Below are positions 9,640 to 21,156 of a stretch of 64,000 nucleotides of DNA, piece by piece; position 1 is the first letter of the stretch; every line of letters starts with the position of its first letter. Source of the DNA: Chelonoidis abingdonii (taxonomy: Eukaryota; Chordata; Testudines; Testudinidae); contig NC_133774.1 in the NCBI RefSeq assembly GCF_003597395.2, positions 48,704,363 through 48,768,362 on the forward strand, given 5' to 3'. Under the pieces are notes generated by a model, which had not been told where the DNA came from, did no database searches, and saw only the letters and a list, made by a program, of their open reading frames with translations. Made by a program: the position numbers and the translations under genes.

Positions 9640-10874
9640 AGGAGAGGGGTCATGGCAGAGAATCCTGAGCGGAAGAGGCACCTGCCTCTCCTTCCTCAGT
9701 CAGATGCTTACAGCCCAGACCAGTGGGAATTAGGTACCTAGCTCCCTTCATAGATCTGGGCCCCAACCCCCTGCCTCTTTCCTCCTCATTTCTCTCCTGG
9801 CTATCTTAGGGGCTCCCTGCTCAGCCTGCTGGCTTCTGAGAATCCCTTTTTTAGGTGCCTAACTCTTCCCGTATGTTGTATGGGAAGCCTATCTTGAGGC
9901 TGTGAATTCCACTGGGTGGCAAGGAGCCTAGGTGATTGCTATTTTCAGCATTACAACACCTAAGTCCTCTTTGTGTTTCTAGCATGAAGGGCCAGGGACA
10001 TAGAACCAACTACCAAGAAATGCAGGATTCCAGAGGTCAAAGAGTTGCAACCTGTGTGCTGTAAAGCTGTGCTCGCTAGCCCCCTACACTCCGTAGGCTG
10101 GGGAGTAGCAAGGACAAGGAAAGTGGACTGTGAGATCCAGAGAGCCACTCGCCATTTTCCCACCTCAAGAGCTGATGCACAGCAACCATGACCACTGCTT
10201 CAGTTGGGAGGCTGCAGCAGTGGTGGTGGAGCAGCAGCACTGTCTCTCCATAGCTTGAGGAAAGAGTCTTCCTTGCAAGTTTCCACAGTGCCAAGCCTAG
10301 TTACTTTGTGGAATAAGTACTTACTTTCCCCGATCGAAATGAAAGGTTTACACTAGAGCATCACAGAGAGAGAAGATGGCGTCTCAGAGACCCACAAGGG
10401 CTGACAATCTGTAGAGGATGTCATGTCCAGATCCAATGGATCCTGGGATGTTTTGTGTAGCCAGCTCCCTCTCTGGTGCTCCCCAGATATCCTTCCTCCA
10501 GAAATAGGCTAGTTACCCTGGGCTGAGCACTGACAGAAACAAAAGCCTAAGGAAGTAGTCAATACTGGTACCAACAGCATTAATTACCATACAGATTTCC
10601 AATCAGAAACCTACAGGTAGAGTTGTGGGGAGCAGATCGCTCTTCCGGCCTAGCATGCACACTGAGACCTGCAGAGACCTGACCACAAAGAGGAGCTTCT
10701 GCAGAGGAGGGGCAGAGATGCTGCTTTACCCTAATTTATGGCACAAATGGACATAAGTCCTTAACTTACCCCACTGTGCACACAATGCTTCTCTATCATG
10801 ATGCCAACTTTTCCCAACCTAGTGCTAAAAATTTCCCAAATGTGTTGAAAAATTCCCAGATAAAGTTTTTTCCA
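9640..10874. other. No gene seen; repeat-like mosaic
   Basis: Contains scattered 'aggtgcctaactc' and 'aggtacctagctc' pieces (9735, 9853) that look like old interspersed repeat, then unremarkable sequence. Two minus-strand frames (9960-10163, 10076-10294) have no recognisable domain. Confidence 0.45.
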
Positions 10875-11017
10875 GTGCTTCTATATCCTGGGAAATTTCC
10901 CAAAACCTGGGAATTTGAGAGTAAAATGTTTCAACTTGGGAAACTGGGAATTTTCATTCAAAACATTTTACTCAAAAATTCCCAGATTCCGGGAAATTTC
11001 CCAGGATATAGAAGCAC
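10875..11017. repeat. Foldback element/palindrome, about 57-bp arms
   Basis: The arm GTGCTTCTATATCCTGGGAA... (10875-10931) pairs with ...TTCCCAGGATATAGAAGCAC (10961-11017) with few mismatches. Within each arm GGGAAATTTCCC is itself a perfect palindrome, so the structure has nested dyads. The loop of about 30 bp again holds GGGAA motifs. The arms fall within a 97-codon plus-strand frame (10776-11069) that I regard as fortuitous. It may be a whole miniature element, but no flanking duplication was identified. Confidence 0.8.
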
Positions 11018-13573
11018 CGTGTGCATATATTTTGTAGGGATCTCTGATCTGTGCAATGTTACATGCTAAATGTGCTGTAAGTGCTGGTATTATTAATCAT
11101 CATTATAAATTCCTAGCTCAGTTAGAGATGGAATGGCTGTCTTAGCTTTTTATTTTCTGGCTTTTGCTGTTTTCTGTTAAAACCTTAATGCGAACTGCTG
11201 GCTGGCAGAAATGCTGTCAGACTTTGATAGGATTTCAGTCTTAAGATCAAACAACACTGTGATATCATGATGTACACTGGATAGAATCTTCAGCAATTTT
11301 ATGGTTATGCCTGAGTTATGTAAACATTTCTTTGCCAGGGGCCAGATTGGGAGGAGAAGTCAGAATTCAAACATGATTCAGAGAAGAGATAAAGATACTT
11401 TGCTTAATTTACTTTTATAATTGTCACTGTTGTCCTCCCGTTTAAGAACTAATCTTATCAGTCCTGTAAAAATATTTGCTTGATTGTATTTAATGAACAG
11501 ATATTAATGTTTTTCAAACAATTTAAATTGTATTCAGAGCACAAATGGCGTAATAAAGTCTGGCAGTGCATGCATTTCCACAAAAATAGATATTTTTAAT
11601 CTTTATAACTCCGTAAAAGAGTACTGATCCACTAAATTAAGAGGTTACTAAATCCTATTTTTATAACTTTATAGTAAATAAATATTTCATCAAGTAAAAA
11701 TGCTACTCATATCTTTTAACTTACAGTTTTAAAGCAGAAATGATATTTTCTTCAGTAATTGAAGCTGTTTTCTAATCTAAAACAGAAATTTAAAAATCTG
11801 ATTTAATGTTTTCTTAGCACTATTACCCTCAACATTTCAGACACACTAATAAAAATGATCTAAACAGAAATTTCTTGTTTAGCAAATTACAGATAAACAG
11901 TGTAAGAAATCAAGCCCCAAATTCAATCCATTGCAACATTTTAAAAATTATTCCTGATCTGTTTAAAGATGAAAACATTGTCTGCTATATAATACCATGG
12001 CAGCAGCAGGTTCTCTATCGTAGGTTTGAAAAGATATTTCATCCAATTTATGAGCTCTTGTTTAAACAAGCATTGATATGCATGTTGTGATGCGTGTGGT
12101 CACAAGAAATTCTTGGCAACATATAGTCCAAAGTGATTAGGCTACTAGATCAAAACAGTTTTTATGGTATTCAGAATTTTTTTCACTAATTCAGTATTAA
12201 TTATGCAAAAAGAGTTTTATTTTTTAAAAGACATATCCACCGTATTAGGCCCAATTCCGATCCCACAGAAGTCAATGGCAAAACTCCCCCCGACTTCAGT
12301 GGGAGCTCTGGACCCCTGAGAATAAATGCTTACTTATTGTGCTTTGGAAAGCATTGTCTTTTAAACTCATTCAAAATCAGGCATTACTGTATAATAATTT
12401 GTGGACCGAGCAAGCCTATATACAGTATTTTGAACTGACATAATTTTATAGTGGTCTTGGTCATGCATATAGCATGTTATGACATCATTTACTGCATCTG
12501 CAATAAACCACATTTTAAGGGTATAACTACAAGCTTTATGGATGATCTCACTATGTGGCATGTTTATTCCATGTTGCTGAAAACTGAGAAAAAACAACTT
12601 TTTCATTTCACTGCATCATAAAAAAATAATTAGATTTCTCTGTATACAATCAGAAAGCACTTAGTTCTGGCCTCATTTGTGATAAAATAATAAACAAAAA
12701 GAATGTATTTTTTCAGAAGCCAATGGTATGTGATTTTACATCCGCTGAGGTCTGAGAAAGTCAATGCCTTGTCTGTGCTTATTGATCTTCAGGGTCATCT
12801 TTTAATACTACCAACAAAGCTTCCAAAATGAAGACCTTAAAGCTTTTTTCTTCCTTTTTCTTGTACAGGTTTCTTTTAAAGATGCTTGTCGGCACTAGCT
12901 CTGTCAATAAAGTTAATTAGGAAACTGTCTCTTTGTCAATATATGGCCTATGGCAAGCTTTCCTAGAAATCTATACAAAAATCCACTTGAAATATATTAT
13001 GGTTGTACTTGAATAGGGTTCTGCGCTTCCCTGGAATTTATAAAGAGGAAGTCTGCCTGTCTTCAAATGGTATGATACAGACAAAAAAGCAGCTAGCAAG
13101 ATGCAGTAAATGATAAAATTCAATAAATAGCAGGGAATAGAGGGCTGGAGCATGTGTCTCATGGTGTTTTGTTTTCAGTGGAAATGGGAAATAAATGCGT
13201 AACTACAGAAAGAACAATGAATATTTTACATAAGAGCGTAATGGAAGTTCCAGTTCCCATAAGCACCACACTTTCAAGCAAGAAAAATTCATCACAAAAC
13301 TTAAATAATACATGTTTTCATGAAAGACAGGGAGTTCTCAAGGCAATACAGAAAAATAACAGTGATTCCACATAACTATACTCCTTTCACAGAGTCTATG
13401 GCTACAACTTTAAGTCCTGTTTGTGCTAGCTAATCCTTTCCATAAATCCTCTGTCCTCAACTGTGAATTAAACACGGAGTTGCTTGTAAAGATCCCTCAA
13501 TAGGAACCTGTCCATTTCTGAATCCATGTGTAATCATCCTATGGAGCAAAATCCTTTAGATGGTGAGTAGAGT
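11018..13573. other. AT-rich stretch, no gene seen
   Basis: About 2.5 kb of AT-rich DNA with no transposon I can name. A pyrimidine tract ending in CAG at about 12840-12868 resembles a plus-strand splice acceptor, but the sequence after it has no recognisable coding content. The motif 'cacagaagtcaatgg ... gacttcagtggga' at 12264-12304 is an inverted pair of the recurrent ancient repeat described in the findings. Confidence 0.5.
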
Positions 13574-15480
13574 GTGGCACCCTACAGACACAGGAACAGC
13601 TCCCTTTCCCTCCTCCTCTCCGAGCACAAGTTGCTGTTAGCTCGCGACACTGCAGTGCAGTGCAGCCCATCTGTTTGTCTGTGTAGGGTTCCCCGTGCTG
13701 TGCTACCCCCTGCAATCTCCTGCTCCTCGTACACGCTCATCATGTCTGCGGGACAGAGGCTCTCTGCGGGAAGAAACGCTGGACGCTGTCCATCCCTGAG
13801 AGCCTCTGGGTGCGCTCAGCATCTTTTGAGGAGACGACCACCTCCACCCTGCCACTTTATTTGCATCTTTCCCCTCTTTCCCCCAATCTGGCCGCCTCAC
13901 TTTGCGCACAGATGTTACGTGGCCGCCCCGGCCGGCATGACTCAGCCCTCCAGCTTCCTCCTCCATGGGCACCATGCGAGTCCAGCATCCCCAGGCACGC
14001 GCAGAGCTCCCCAGGGGACTTCAAGGGGTCGTTACGGGCGCGGATTTCCCGGGGCCGGGAGCGTTACGCGTGCGGATTTCCCGGGGGAGTTCTCTCTGCG
14101 CCCAGGCTACTCAGCACGTTGTTTCGGCCCCTCTCTCTTTTTCACAGCTCCTCACTCCAGACACCACCCCTCCCTTGCTGCAGTCCCGCAAACCAACCCG
14201 GGTGCAAGCATCAATCTGCCCCCTGGTTGGAACTCCCCAGGGATTTCACTGGGTCTTTTGGCAGGGCTTAGTCTCCTCCACCCCCACACAGAGCTTAATT
14301 AAGGGACTTCAGGGTCTGTCACCAAAGCAACTGGAGACCAACAACTTTGCACGCTTCGGGAAACTCCTATCGTTGCGCCGAAGCCGCAAAGGAGGCAGTT
14401 TGGGAGGGGGCCCCACTACAAAACATCCTAGTCAGTCAGAGCCCTGCTCCTTGCATGCAGCCTAGGAAGGGGGAAAGGCAGGGCGGGTTCCAAAGGCACG
14501 ATCTGACGGTTATCATTTATCTATTCACTTAGAGTGAAACACAACATGCTCCCCCGCGCATCTGAAAGCCTCTGTCTCCTCCGCATCCTTTCATGCATCT
14601 TTTGGACCATCTTTGCCCCCAGCACCTCTGCAGCTTTCCCACTGCGTCCCTAAAGCCTCCTGACCACGGAGCCTGCAATCGCTGCCCTCCGCCACGCAAA
14701 AGTTGAGCCAGGCTTAATAGGTGAGTCGGTTTCAAAGGCACTCGAGTTGCAAAGCAATTCCCACTCCGGGGAAAGGCAACCTGGCGTCGGTACCGAGAAG
14801 CGCCCTGTAGCCCGGCAGCCGCCCCAGACTGTTTAACACCTCCGTCCCCTTAAGCCAAAGTTAGATCGCCCCGGGAAACCATCCCCCGCCGCAGCCCACC
14901 CGCTGCCTGCCCAGGCGAGCAAAGCCGCTCGCGACACCCGCAGGGCGCCGGAGAAAAGTTGCAGCTTCTCAGACACGCAGGCTCGTAGGGAAAGTTGCCC
15001 CGGAGGCAGGACCAGCCGCCGCCGCCCATGAACTTACCCGCGCCACTTACCCGCGAGGACACACCGACGCCCGGGGGTGTCCGCACCGAGCAGCGGCAGC
15101 CGCCTCCCGCGTGCGGACGGAGCTTCTCACTTTCTCCTGCCTCCTCAGCTCTGCTCCGCTCGGCGCTGCTGCTGGCAGCGGCGTCTCCTGGAGGAGTCGC
15201 AAGGCGTGACAGAGCCAGCGGAGGGGCGGACAAGGGGCTGTGTGGGCTGCACGTTGCAGTCCTCCCTCTGCTGCAGTGCTGGAGCCGGAGAGCGCGAGGG
15301 AGGTAAAGGCGGGGAAAGCGGAGTCACAGAGACTGCGGGGCGGGAGCGAGGCAGCGCACGAACAATAATTGAAGGCGTGGGAGTGGGCAATCTCGGCTCA
15401 CGCAAGCAGACAGACTCCTCTGGGATGAGATCGGGGCACTGCAAACCAGCGCATGGGCTGTGCGGGGAACCCCCTTAAAC
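13574..15480. promoter_or_regulatory. CpG island, probable promoter and first exon region
   Basis: Base composition changes sharply from AT-rich to G/C- and CpG-rich across about 1.9 kb, densest at 14750-15360. GC-box-like GGGCGG sites lie near 14480 and 15340. Long frames on both strands (for example 13574-14302 plus, 14850-15233 minus) come from the low stop-codon density of G/C-rich DNA; none shows a known domain. Good donor consensus sites exist on minus (15050 and 15037) and on plus (14721, AATAG/GTGAGT; 15303, GAG/GTAAAG). Direction is therefore unsettled, though the minus pair is the stronger. I do not recognise the gene. Unlike CpG-rich transposons here, it has no terminal repeats. 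Confidence 0.75.
15031..15050 (-). promoter_or_regulatory. Tandem splice donor sites 13 nt apart
   Basis: On the minus strand the sequence GCGGGTAAGTGGCGCGGGTA contains the first donor GTAAGT starting at 15050 and leads into a second, GTAAGTT, starting at 15037. Both match the vertebrate donor consensus well. Upstream on minus is G/C-rich sequence of first-exon character (about 15060-15240). A minus-strand ATG at 15233 opens a frame through this exon, but whether it is coding or 5' UTR cannot be decided. Confidence 0.5.
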
Positions 15481-15815
15481 TGCGCCCCCCTTTTCTGGGG
15501 GAATCCACACCCATCTACACACACGCACTTCGTCCCGAAGTAATTATTTCAGTAGAGGCAATAGCAGAGAAACCTGTGTGAAAGGCTGTTTGCCTGGAAG
15601 CTGCCTGGAGCAGGCTCTTAGCAATCCAAGCGTTTCTGAGTGGCTGCTCCTTTTACTGTATCACAATGTTATTGGTGTGCAAGGTGCTGTACAGACATGT
15701 CTGCCAAAAGACATCAGTTTAGGGACACCCCCCCATGCTCTAACCCCCATTCTCTTTGCATTCCAGTGACTTTAGACTTCTTACACTAGTCTTAGGACAG
15801 AAGAATGCCATGCAC
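15481..15815. other. Flank of CpG island, no gene seen
   Basis: Composition falls back to average. A piece near 15656-15700 ('caatgttattgg...ggtgctgtacagac') resembles an old interspersed repeat also seen near 17310, 34260 and 49570. Confidence 0.4.
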
Positions 15816-16223
15816 TGGTAAAACCTAGGGCCTGAGTGGCTAGGCAGTGATTCTGCAGAAAAGGACCTAGGGGTTACAATGGATGAGAAGCTGGATATGA
15901 GTCAACAGTGTGCCCTTGTTGCCAAGAAAGCTAACGACGTTTTGGGCTGTATAAGTAAGGGGATTGCCAGCAGATCGAAGGACTTGATCATTCCCTTCTA
16001 TTCAGCATTGGTGAGGCCTCGTCTGGAGTAATGTGTCCAGTTTTGGGCCCCACACTACAAGAAGGATGTGGAAAAATTGGAAAGAGCCCAGTGGAGGGCA
16101 ACAAAAATGATTAGGGGGCTGGAGCACATGATTTATGAGGAGTGGCTGAGGGAATTGGGATTATTTAGTCTGCAGAAGAGAATAATGAGGGGGATTTGAG
16201 AGCTGCTTTCAACTACCTGAAAG

Positions 16224-16851
16224 CATATCTGCCTACATATCTACACCAGCGACACCATCACAGGACCTAACCAGATCAGCCATACCATCACTGGTTCATT
16301 CACCTGCACGTCCACCAATGTAATATACGCCATCATATGCCAGCAATGCCCCTCTGCTATGTACATCGGCCAAACTGGACAGTCACTACGGAAAAGGATA
16401 AATGGACACAAATCAGATATCAGGAATGGCAATATACAAAAACCTGTAGGAGAGCACTTCAACCTCCCTGGCCACACTATAGCAGACCTTAAGGTGGCCA
16501 TCCTGCAGCAAAAAAACTTCAGGACCAGACTTCAAAGAGAAACTGCTGAGCTTCAGTTCATTTGCAAATTTAATATCATCAGCTCTGGACTAAACAAAGA
16601 CTGTGAATGGCTTGCCAATTACAGAACCAGTTTCTCCTCCCTTGGTTTTCACACCTCTACTGCTAGAACAGGGCCCCATCCTCCCTGATTGAACTAACCT
16701 CATTATCTCTAGCTTGCTTGCTAGCATATATATACCTACCCCTGGAAATTTCCACTACCTGCGTCTGACGAAGTGCGTATTCACCCACGAAAGCTCACGC
16801 TCCAAAGCATCTGTTAATCTATAAGGTGCTACAGGATTCTCTGCTGCTTTT
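16224..16851 (+). mobile_element. Penelope-like retroelement, 3' part, with 10-bp TSD
   Basis: This 628-bp insertion interrupts the CR1 and is flanked by TACCTGAAAG on both sides (16214-16223 and 16851-16860). It encodes a GIY-YIG endonuclease domain, followed by a non-coding tail with 'acccacgaaagctcacgc' and 'ctgttaatctataaggtgc' and a short T-rich end, as seen in vertebrate Penelope elements. It is 5' truncated: no reverse transcriptase is present. Confidence 0.85.
16319..16688 (+). pseudogene. Penelope GIY-YIG endonuclease domain
   Basis: The frame runs open through the domain: VIYAI (the GIY-like strand), a CQQC pair, then MYIGQTGQSLRKRINGHK (YIG strand and following helix with the catalytic arginine region), then PVGEHFNLPGH. 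This is the nuclease that follows the reverse transcriptase in Penelope-like elements, where it nicks DNA for target-primed insertion. The CxxC is typical of the vertebrate elements. After about 16640 the frame leaves the domain. As part of a 5'-truncated copy it has no natural start; the ATG at 16359 lies inside the domain. Expression is unlikely. A host gene is improbable given the flanking duplication. Confidence 0.85.
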
Positions 16852-17190
16852 ACCTGAAAGGGGATTTCAAAGAGGATGAATCTAGACTGTTCTCAGTGGT
16901 AGCACATGACAGAACAAGGAGGAATGATCTCAAGTTGCAGGAGGGGAGGTTTAGGTTGGATATTAGGAAAAACTTTTTCACTAGGAGTGTGGTGAAGCAC
17001 TGGAATGGGTTATGTAGGGAGGTGGTGGAATCTCCTTCCTTAGAGGTTTTTAAGGCCCAGCTTGACAAAGCCCTGGGATGACAAAGCCCTGGCTGGGATG
17101 ATTTAGTTGGAGATTGGTCCTGCTTTGAGCAGGAGACTGGACTAGCTGACCTCTTGAGGTCTCTTCCAACCCTGATATTCTGTATGTCAG

Positions 17191-17994
17191 GATGACCCCT
17201 CCCATGAATAAGGCTTTGTAGGATCAGTCCTTGTTTGGATGATTAGTACTAATTGTTTCTAATACAGAATCATTTAAGGGCTCCAAACCAGCATTAGAGC
17301 TCTGTAGTGCTAGGCACTGTACAACAAATTACACAAAAACACAGTCCTCGCCTCAGAAACTTTCCACATGTTTTAAGGTAGACAAGCCTTACAAGTGTCA
17401 GAACTTGCTTCCCAGAGGAAACCAGAAGCTCTCAAAAGCCATTCCATCCTATAGACTCATTACTTTTTTTTTTTTCAAGCGATGGCTGATTTAATACTAA
17501 AACGTTGCAAAAAAGATTTACTAACAGAAAATCCCTAAAGAAATCCCCTTGTCTTTAGTCGGTTTAAATAAAAGGTATTGTGCTCAGATTTTTTTTCTCT
17601 CCACATATTGGGCTTGATTGTCCATTGCTTTACAGCTTGTGTAGTCATTTACACTTATGCAGAATGGATATCTGCATTTTACACTCACCTCTCATAGGTG
17701 CCAATGACTATACCAGCTATAAATGATGGAGAATCAGACCCACGCTGTCCCGCACTGAGAATTGACACCTGATTTGCATATAGCATCACCACAGTGAAGG
17801 GGAGGAAACACTGGAGAGCGCAGATAGAAGTTCCTTCAATAAGGAATCCTTTCAATAGACAGACAACCCACGGGTAGTTCAACAGACCCTTCATTAGATT
17901 ACCCGAAAAGAAAATGGCTCAGCTACAAATAAGATCCATAGCAAGGGGCTAGAGACAACAAAGAAAGACACCAGTACCAAATACCCTCTGGTCT
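17191..17994. other. No gene seen; one old repeat fragment
   Basis: At 17282-17350 the sequence 'tagtgctaggcactgtacaa' belongs to an old interspersed repeat also represented near 15680, 34260 and 49570. The rest has no recognisable content. Confidence 0.45.
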
Positions 17995-19700
17995 GGCAAT
18001 ACTGGCTAAGTATACTGTGACCCTAAGAGCACCCCTGTGACAGATGGCACACTGTTGTCATGATCTTTACCCAAAAGATGGCATGTAATATATCACTGAA
18101 AAACTAACAAAACTGATCATTAATCTTCCTGTGTGAATTATGTATAGTTAACCCACAAAGAATTTTACAGATGTTCTGGAAATGTGTGGCTAAAATAGGT
18201 TTAAACCAGGCATAAACAGGTTTTTCTCCAGAGAAAGAAAAGAGGCCAACGCCTCAAAGTGGTGTGGCCAAATTCAATGGGCAATTCATTTGTATTGGAG
18301 CTTGCAGGAAATGATCACTTGCATTTTAGAAATTACTAGCAGGGGAGGAATGAGCATGGTGTCCACATCCAGCAGGGGACACGAACATTATCTGTAGGGC
18401 CCTACCAAATTCATGGCCATGAAAAACGCATCATGAACCATGAAATCTGGTCTTTTGTGTGCTTTTACCCTAACATACAATTTTCATGGGGGAGTCCAGC
18501 GTTTCTCAAACTGGGGTTCCTGACCCAAAAGAAGGTCACGGTGGGGGGATGCCAGGTTATTGTAGGGGGGTTGCAGTATTCCTTCTGCACTGCCTTCAGA
18601 GCTGGGTGGCCGGAGAGCAGCGGCTGCTGGACAGGCGACCAGCTCTGAAGGCAGCACCCTGCCAGCAGCAGCACAGATGGGTGGCAATACCAAATTACTT
18701 CAGAGTTGGGCAGTCAGAGTGGTGGCTGCTGGCTGAGGTCCCAGCTCTGAAGGCAGCAGCACGGAAGTATGGATGACCAGACCATACCATACCATGCCAT
18801 CCTTAGGTCTGTGCTGCTGTTGGAGGTGGCACAGAAATAAGGGTGGCAATTCCGAATTCCCTCTACAATAATCTTGTGACTCTCCCCACAGTCCCCTTTT
18901 GGGTCAGGACCCTCCTAGTTACAATACTGTGAAATTTGAGATTTAAATATCTGCAATCATGAAATTTACTATTTTAAAAATCCTACGACCATGACATTGA
19001 CCAAAATGGACCGTGAATTTGGTAGGGCCTTACTTATCTGGAGATATATTTCTGAAGAACACACTTCAAAGGTTTACTGGACCACAAACAGAGAGGGAGA
19101 AAATTCCTAAATTATCCATCACCTGAGGAGACAAAGGAACTGAGTATTTTGAGGTCTGTGAAGTGTCCTGGCTAAAAAAACTGGTCAGTCATACTAGCAG
19201 AAAGACTGGTGAGAAACTTCTTTGAACAAAAGACTGCAGTTTGTTACATTAGATTCATGTTTTAGAAGTATATTCTTACTTTTGTTTGTAACCATTTCTA
19301 TCTTTATTCCTTATATTTGATAGCACTTCCACCTTTGTCCTTTTATTAATAAACTTACTTTACTACAAAACTATCTCAGTGCTTTGATTGAAACAGAGTG
19401 TTTGTTAACCTCAGTTAAGATAAGTTGCTGAGTACTGTCTCTTTAAAGGAACAATTAATTTGATACGGTTTTATGGATATGACCGTAAGAAAGAGCTTCA
19501 GAAAGACTTCTCTGAGGGACTCAGGAATTGGAGTTTCCTGATTTTTACTTGCTAGGCAAGGTTTGGACTAACAGTATCCTGAAGAGTATGCTGGAAGGGA
19601 CTGCCAAACTGATGTGTCAAGGAGCTGAGACATAGTATAGCACTAGCAAAGCTCTCACTTGCTGAGGCTAAGAGGGGTGACCCAGTAACTCACAATTTGG
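17995..19700 (+). mobile_element. Possible LTR retroelement relic interrupted by a hAT MITE
   Basis: The flanks of the MITE at 18395 look like one older unit. On the right side a block at about 19310-19480 has an AATAAA signal (19349) within 'ttattaataaacttacttt' and then 'tctctttaaaggaacaatt', a layout like the R-U5 part of an LTR. No pol or gag domain and no paired LTR was found. The call is tentative. Confidence 0.3.
18395..19032. mobile_element. hAT MITE family B copy 1, 0.64 kb
   Basis: Ends are TAGGGCCCTACCAAATTCA and TGAATTTGGTAGGGCCTTA, an inverted repeat of 19 bp with one mismatch. The flanks ATTATCTG (18387-18394) and CTTATCTG (19033-19040) form an 8-bp duplication with one mismatch. 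The interior contains repeated, mutually inverted 'cagagctggg...ggctgctgg...ccagctctgaaggcagca' units and a short ACCAT pentanucleotide run (18781-18797). A second copy with the same ends lies in opposite orientation at 35208. Non-coding; the overlapping frames on both strands are shadows of the inverted repeats. Confidence 0.9.
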
Positions 19701-21130
19701 GGAACCCCAGCAGGCTTTCACATATACCAAGTCTTCTAGACAATTAAAAGTAATTTCAAGCACAACAGCCTCCCCTGAGCCTTCCTGCCTATATTTTTGG
19801 GTTTTCATTAATGTTTTCTTACTTTTACAAACGCTCTTTTCTCCTCTGTTGCGGTGTGAAAGACTCACACAAACAGCAAGGGAAATTGACTAATTGGATG
19901 ACTACCCAGGGGAAACAGTGAATAGGACTATATACAGAGTGCTGTCAAATGCACAAAGCAAACAAACAGAAAAAATAGAGAAAAAATCCTTTTTCCTCTA
20001 GTCCTATTATGTTATAGTAATCTTAGGTATTACTTGCAAGGACAGTAACAATTGCAGTCAGAAGTGTGAGTTAAAATAACTCTGATCATCTAAAAAAACA
20101 CGAAAATGCAATTTAGAATATACAATAATATTCAAAGGGAAACAAAACAGATTGCCATGTTTTCTCATCAGCAACAAAAGGAGGTATTACAAAGTCATTA
20201 TCACTGAATAAGCAAGAAATGCAGCAAATGTCTCCCATTCAATTCATTATGGTCTAATTAAAGTTGCTATATTTCTGAATACAAAATGCATCTTGTATTT
20301 TATTTTATTTTACAAAGTACTTCAAAAGAAAATCTTTTGCTTAAGTAGAGTGACCAAGAAGAAAGACATGTTTCTTGTGAGCCAATAAAGGAAAAACTCA
20401 TGATAAATTTCATTAGAATAAGTTTTGGAACTGTATAGTGGTTTTGTAGGTCATATCTAAGTCCTAAGGACAAGAAATGATGCTCAGACCAAAGAGCAAA
20501 AGGAGGCCCAAAAGGCCTTTATAACCAATAGTGCAGGGTTATTGCAGCAGCCATCTTGTTCCTCTCCCACCCCATCAGAGGGAGGGAGCTCTATTTGAGA
20601 GTGTTGAGACACACCCTACCATAACAGACTGACTTCATGCAAAAAAAAATTTTTCTGAAGACAAAAGGTGAGACTTTATAACAGACTTTATGCTGTGATC
20701 AGGACTCCCCCACCCCCCATTCCTCAGAGGTCCCGAGAACTGCTAGGGGCACAGAGGAATCAGTTTCTCACCTTTGCCTCCTCTTCCCTTATGACTCCAA
20801 ATCCTCACCCCTCTCTCCTGATAGTCCTCCCTGTAAGTAGGCTCAGGGTCACAAATGCAGACATAAAGCAAAGAAATTCTAGAAGATCCCCAGCAATTGC
20901 TGTTCCCTGCACAGTTTTTCAAGTCTGTTCTGTTGTGGTTCTTGGTATTTCCAGAACATTCACTAAAAAAGAATTAAGAAGGGGATGAGGAGGAGGAGAA
21001 GGTAAAAACTGACCCTTACCCTCATATCCCAGCCACCTTGCTTAAGGCCATGAAGGCAGAATGGTAAACACAGCAGAGACAAAGTATCCAATCCAATTCT
21101 CCCCTTACCCCAAAAAATGTTTAAAAAATT
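19701..21130. other. No gene seen
   Basis: AT-rich to mixed DNA. A short poly(A)/poly(T) junction lies at 20641-20654. A 106-codon plus frame (20668-20988) has no recognisable domain. Confidence 0.45.
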
Positions 21131-21156
21131 CTAGTGCCCATTAGTCAAAGGCATTC

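Larger units (their letters stand above)
15816..17190 (+). mobile_element. CR1 LINE 3' portion, split by a Penelope insertion
   Basis: Two segments (about 15816-16223 and 16852-17190) join into one CR1 3' region. The first encodes, in broken frames, the conserved stretch after the reverse transcriptase. The second continues it and ends in the CR1 3' tail, 'ggagattggtcctgctttgagcagg ... ggtctcttccaaccctgatattctg', which matches the tail of the SINE at 34.9 kb. A 15-bp stretch, ATGACAAAGCCCTGG, is tandemly duplicated at about 17064-17095. Stops and its 5' truncation show that it is dead. Confidence 0.85.

Noticed and set aside
12840..12900. Host exon after a splice-acceptor-like pyrimidine tract
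   Set aside because: The sequence after the CAG has stops in the frames read and no recognisable coding content or donor site nearby.
13574..14302. 242-codon plus-strand frame in the CpG island as a protein-coding gene
   Set aside because: Three long frames overlap on plus and others on minus, as expected from G/C-rich DNA. The product is proline/serine/arginine-rich low complexity with no domain.
16359..16688. GIY-YIG protein as a host or phage-like homing endonuclease gene
   Set aside because: It sits in a 628-bp insertion with 10-bp duplications in a CR1 and is followed by a Penelope 3' tail.
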